A DNA stretch of 64,000 nucleotides from Xiheicaenibacterium sp046351325 (GTDB lineage: Bacteria > Myxococcota_A > Polyangia > Polyangiales > Polyangiaceae), in NCBI GenBank assembly GCA_046351325.1, contig JAXLYR010000019.1:97117-161116 (forward strand). The letters are read 5' to 3'. The position numbers and the translations under genes are program-made. This document shows, piece by piece, positions 63,528-64,000 of the stretch. Under the pieces are notes generated by a model. It was not told the origin of the DNA. It ran no database searches and saw only the letters and a list, made by a program, of their open reading frames with translations. Positions within the stretch are counted from its first letter, which is position 1. The number at the start of each line of letters is the position of its first letter.

Positions 63528-64000
63528 ATGTTCGACCGCGCCAAGCCCCACTACGAAGCGATCCTCCAAGAGATCACCAACGCCGGCCTGCGCAAAGACG
63601 AGCGCATCATCGCGTCGCCCCAGGGCGCGATGGTCCGGCTGGGCAGCGCCGCCGCTGGCGACGGCGTGCTGAACTTCTGCGCGAACAACTACCTCGGGCT
63701 GTCGTCGCATCCCGCTCTCATCGAGGCCGCGAAGCGCGCGATCGACACGCACGGCTTCGGCTTGTCGTCGGTGCGGTTCATCTGCGGCACCCAGGACCTC
63801 CACAAAGAGCTCGAGTCCACGATCTCCCGGTTCTTCGGGACGGACGACACGATCCTCTACTCGTCGTGCTTCGACGCGAACGGCGGCCTCTTCGAAACGC
63901 TCCTCGGTGAGGAGGACGCGATCATCAGCGACGCGCTGAACCACGCGTCCATCATCGACGGCATCCGCCTCTGCAAGGCCGACCGGCACCGCTACCCGAA
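63528..64000 (+). CDS. kbl: Glycine C-acetyltransferase (2-amino-3-ketobutyrate CoA ligase), 5' part
   Basis: The gene begins at ATG 63528 with GGGAG upstream and runs off the window after 157 codons. MFDRAKPHYEAILQEITNAG, the alpha-oxoamine synthase signature NFCANNYLGLSSHPALIEAA and GLSSVRFICGTQDLHKELES are typical of Kbl, a PLP enzyme that splits 2-amino-3-ketobutyrate with CoA in threonine breakdown. The PLP lysine lies beyond the window. A partner threonine dehydrogenase would be expected downstream. Confidence 0.93.
   Translation, partial: MFDRAKPHYEAILQEITNAGLRKDERIIASPQGAMVRLGSAAAGDGVLNFCANNYLGLSSHPALIEAAKRAIDTHGFGLSSVRFICGTQDLHKELESTISRFFGTDDTILYSSCFDANGGLFETLLGEEDAIISDALNHASIIDGIRLCKADRHRYP

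Overview
The window reads as a chromosomal segment of a high-GC member of the Myxococcota, most likely a Polyangiales relative. This is inferred from gene content: an FHA-GAF sigma-54 activator, a eukaryote-type Ser/Thr kinase, a DUF4388-type response regulator, a GYF-domain membrane protein, many lipoproteins and a myxobacterial Cys-rich repeat lipoprotein. Coding density is high and many genes overlap by 4 bp. I saw no rRNA, tRNA, IS element or CRISPR array.

Layout. 1-575: end of ribH, then nusB. 576-5.9 kb (minus): a hypothetical protein, mutS2 with two compensating frameshifts, and a sigma-54 activator. 6-14.9 kb (minus): a surface polysaccharide cluster with a BY-kinase/chain-length protein, two glycosyltransferases (one frameshifted), a phosphoglycosyl transferase, a DegT aminotransferase, an N-acetyltransferase and a Gfo/Idh oxidoreductase. 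14.9-23.2 kb: a lasso-peptide-type RiPP cluster. It has a 64-residue precursor with the canonical leader motif and a 15-residue Arg/Lys-rich core, an asparagine-synthetase-like cyclase, a B2 protease, a PqqD-type recognition protein, an HPr-kinase-like kinase, a nucleotidyltransferase, a YkgJ-type Cys-cluster protein, a frameshifted ABC exporter and, unusually, a PRMT-like methyltransferase with an intact double-E loop.

24.7-30.2 kb (minus): a complete isc operon (iscS-iscU-iscA-hscB-hscA-fdx) headed by a MerR-family regulator with two CxxC motifs instead of IscR, with a dyad operator in front. 31-34 kb: metK with a structured leader and a lone TRAP-type binding protein with a clear terminator. 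34-39.3 kb: a Dam-type methylase, a PDZ lipoprotein, and a group that may make a phospho- or phosphono-head-group (CDP-alcohol phosphatidyltransferase, LicC-like nucleotidyltransferase, and a PEP-mutase/isocitrate-lyase-family protein fused to a nucleotidyltransferase). 39.3-42.8 kb (minus): ferredoxin, lipoprotein, orphan DNA methylase, zinc-ribbon membrane protein, purQ.

43.5-44.7 kb holds repeats: an 18-unit 7-bp array, a four-helix-bundle gene broken by an amber codon, and a striking 42-bp tandem array in which every unit carries two small palindromes. 44.8-64 kb: response regulator, mnmA, Ser/Thr kinase, 23S/tRNA m5U methyltransferase, tilS, ftsH, an outer-membrane porin-like protein, a crotonase, a lipoprotein plus GYF-domain pair, a ComF-type phosphoribosyltransferase, an EEP-family hydrolase and the start of kbl.

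A dispersed palindrome with a GGGGCCCC core recurs in at least four intergenic sites. Several single-base indels (mutS2, one glycosyltransferase, the lasso ABC exporter) may be real or may be assembly errors; only resequencing can tell.
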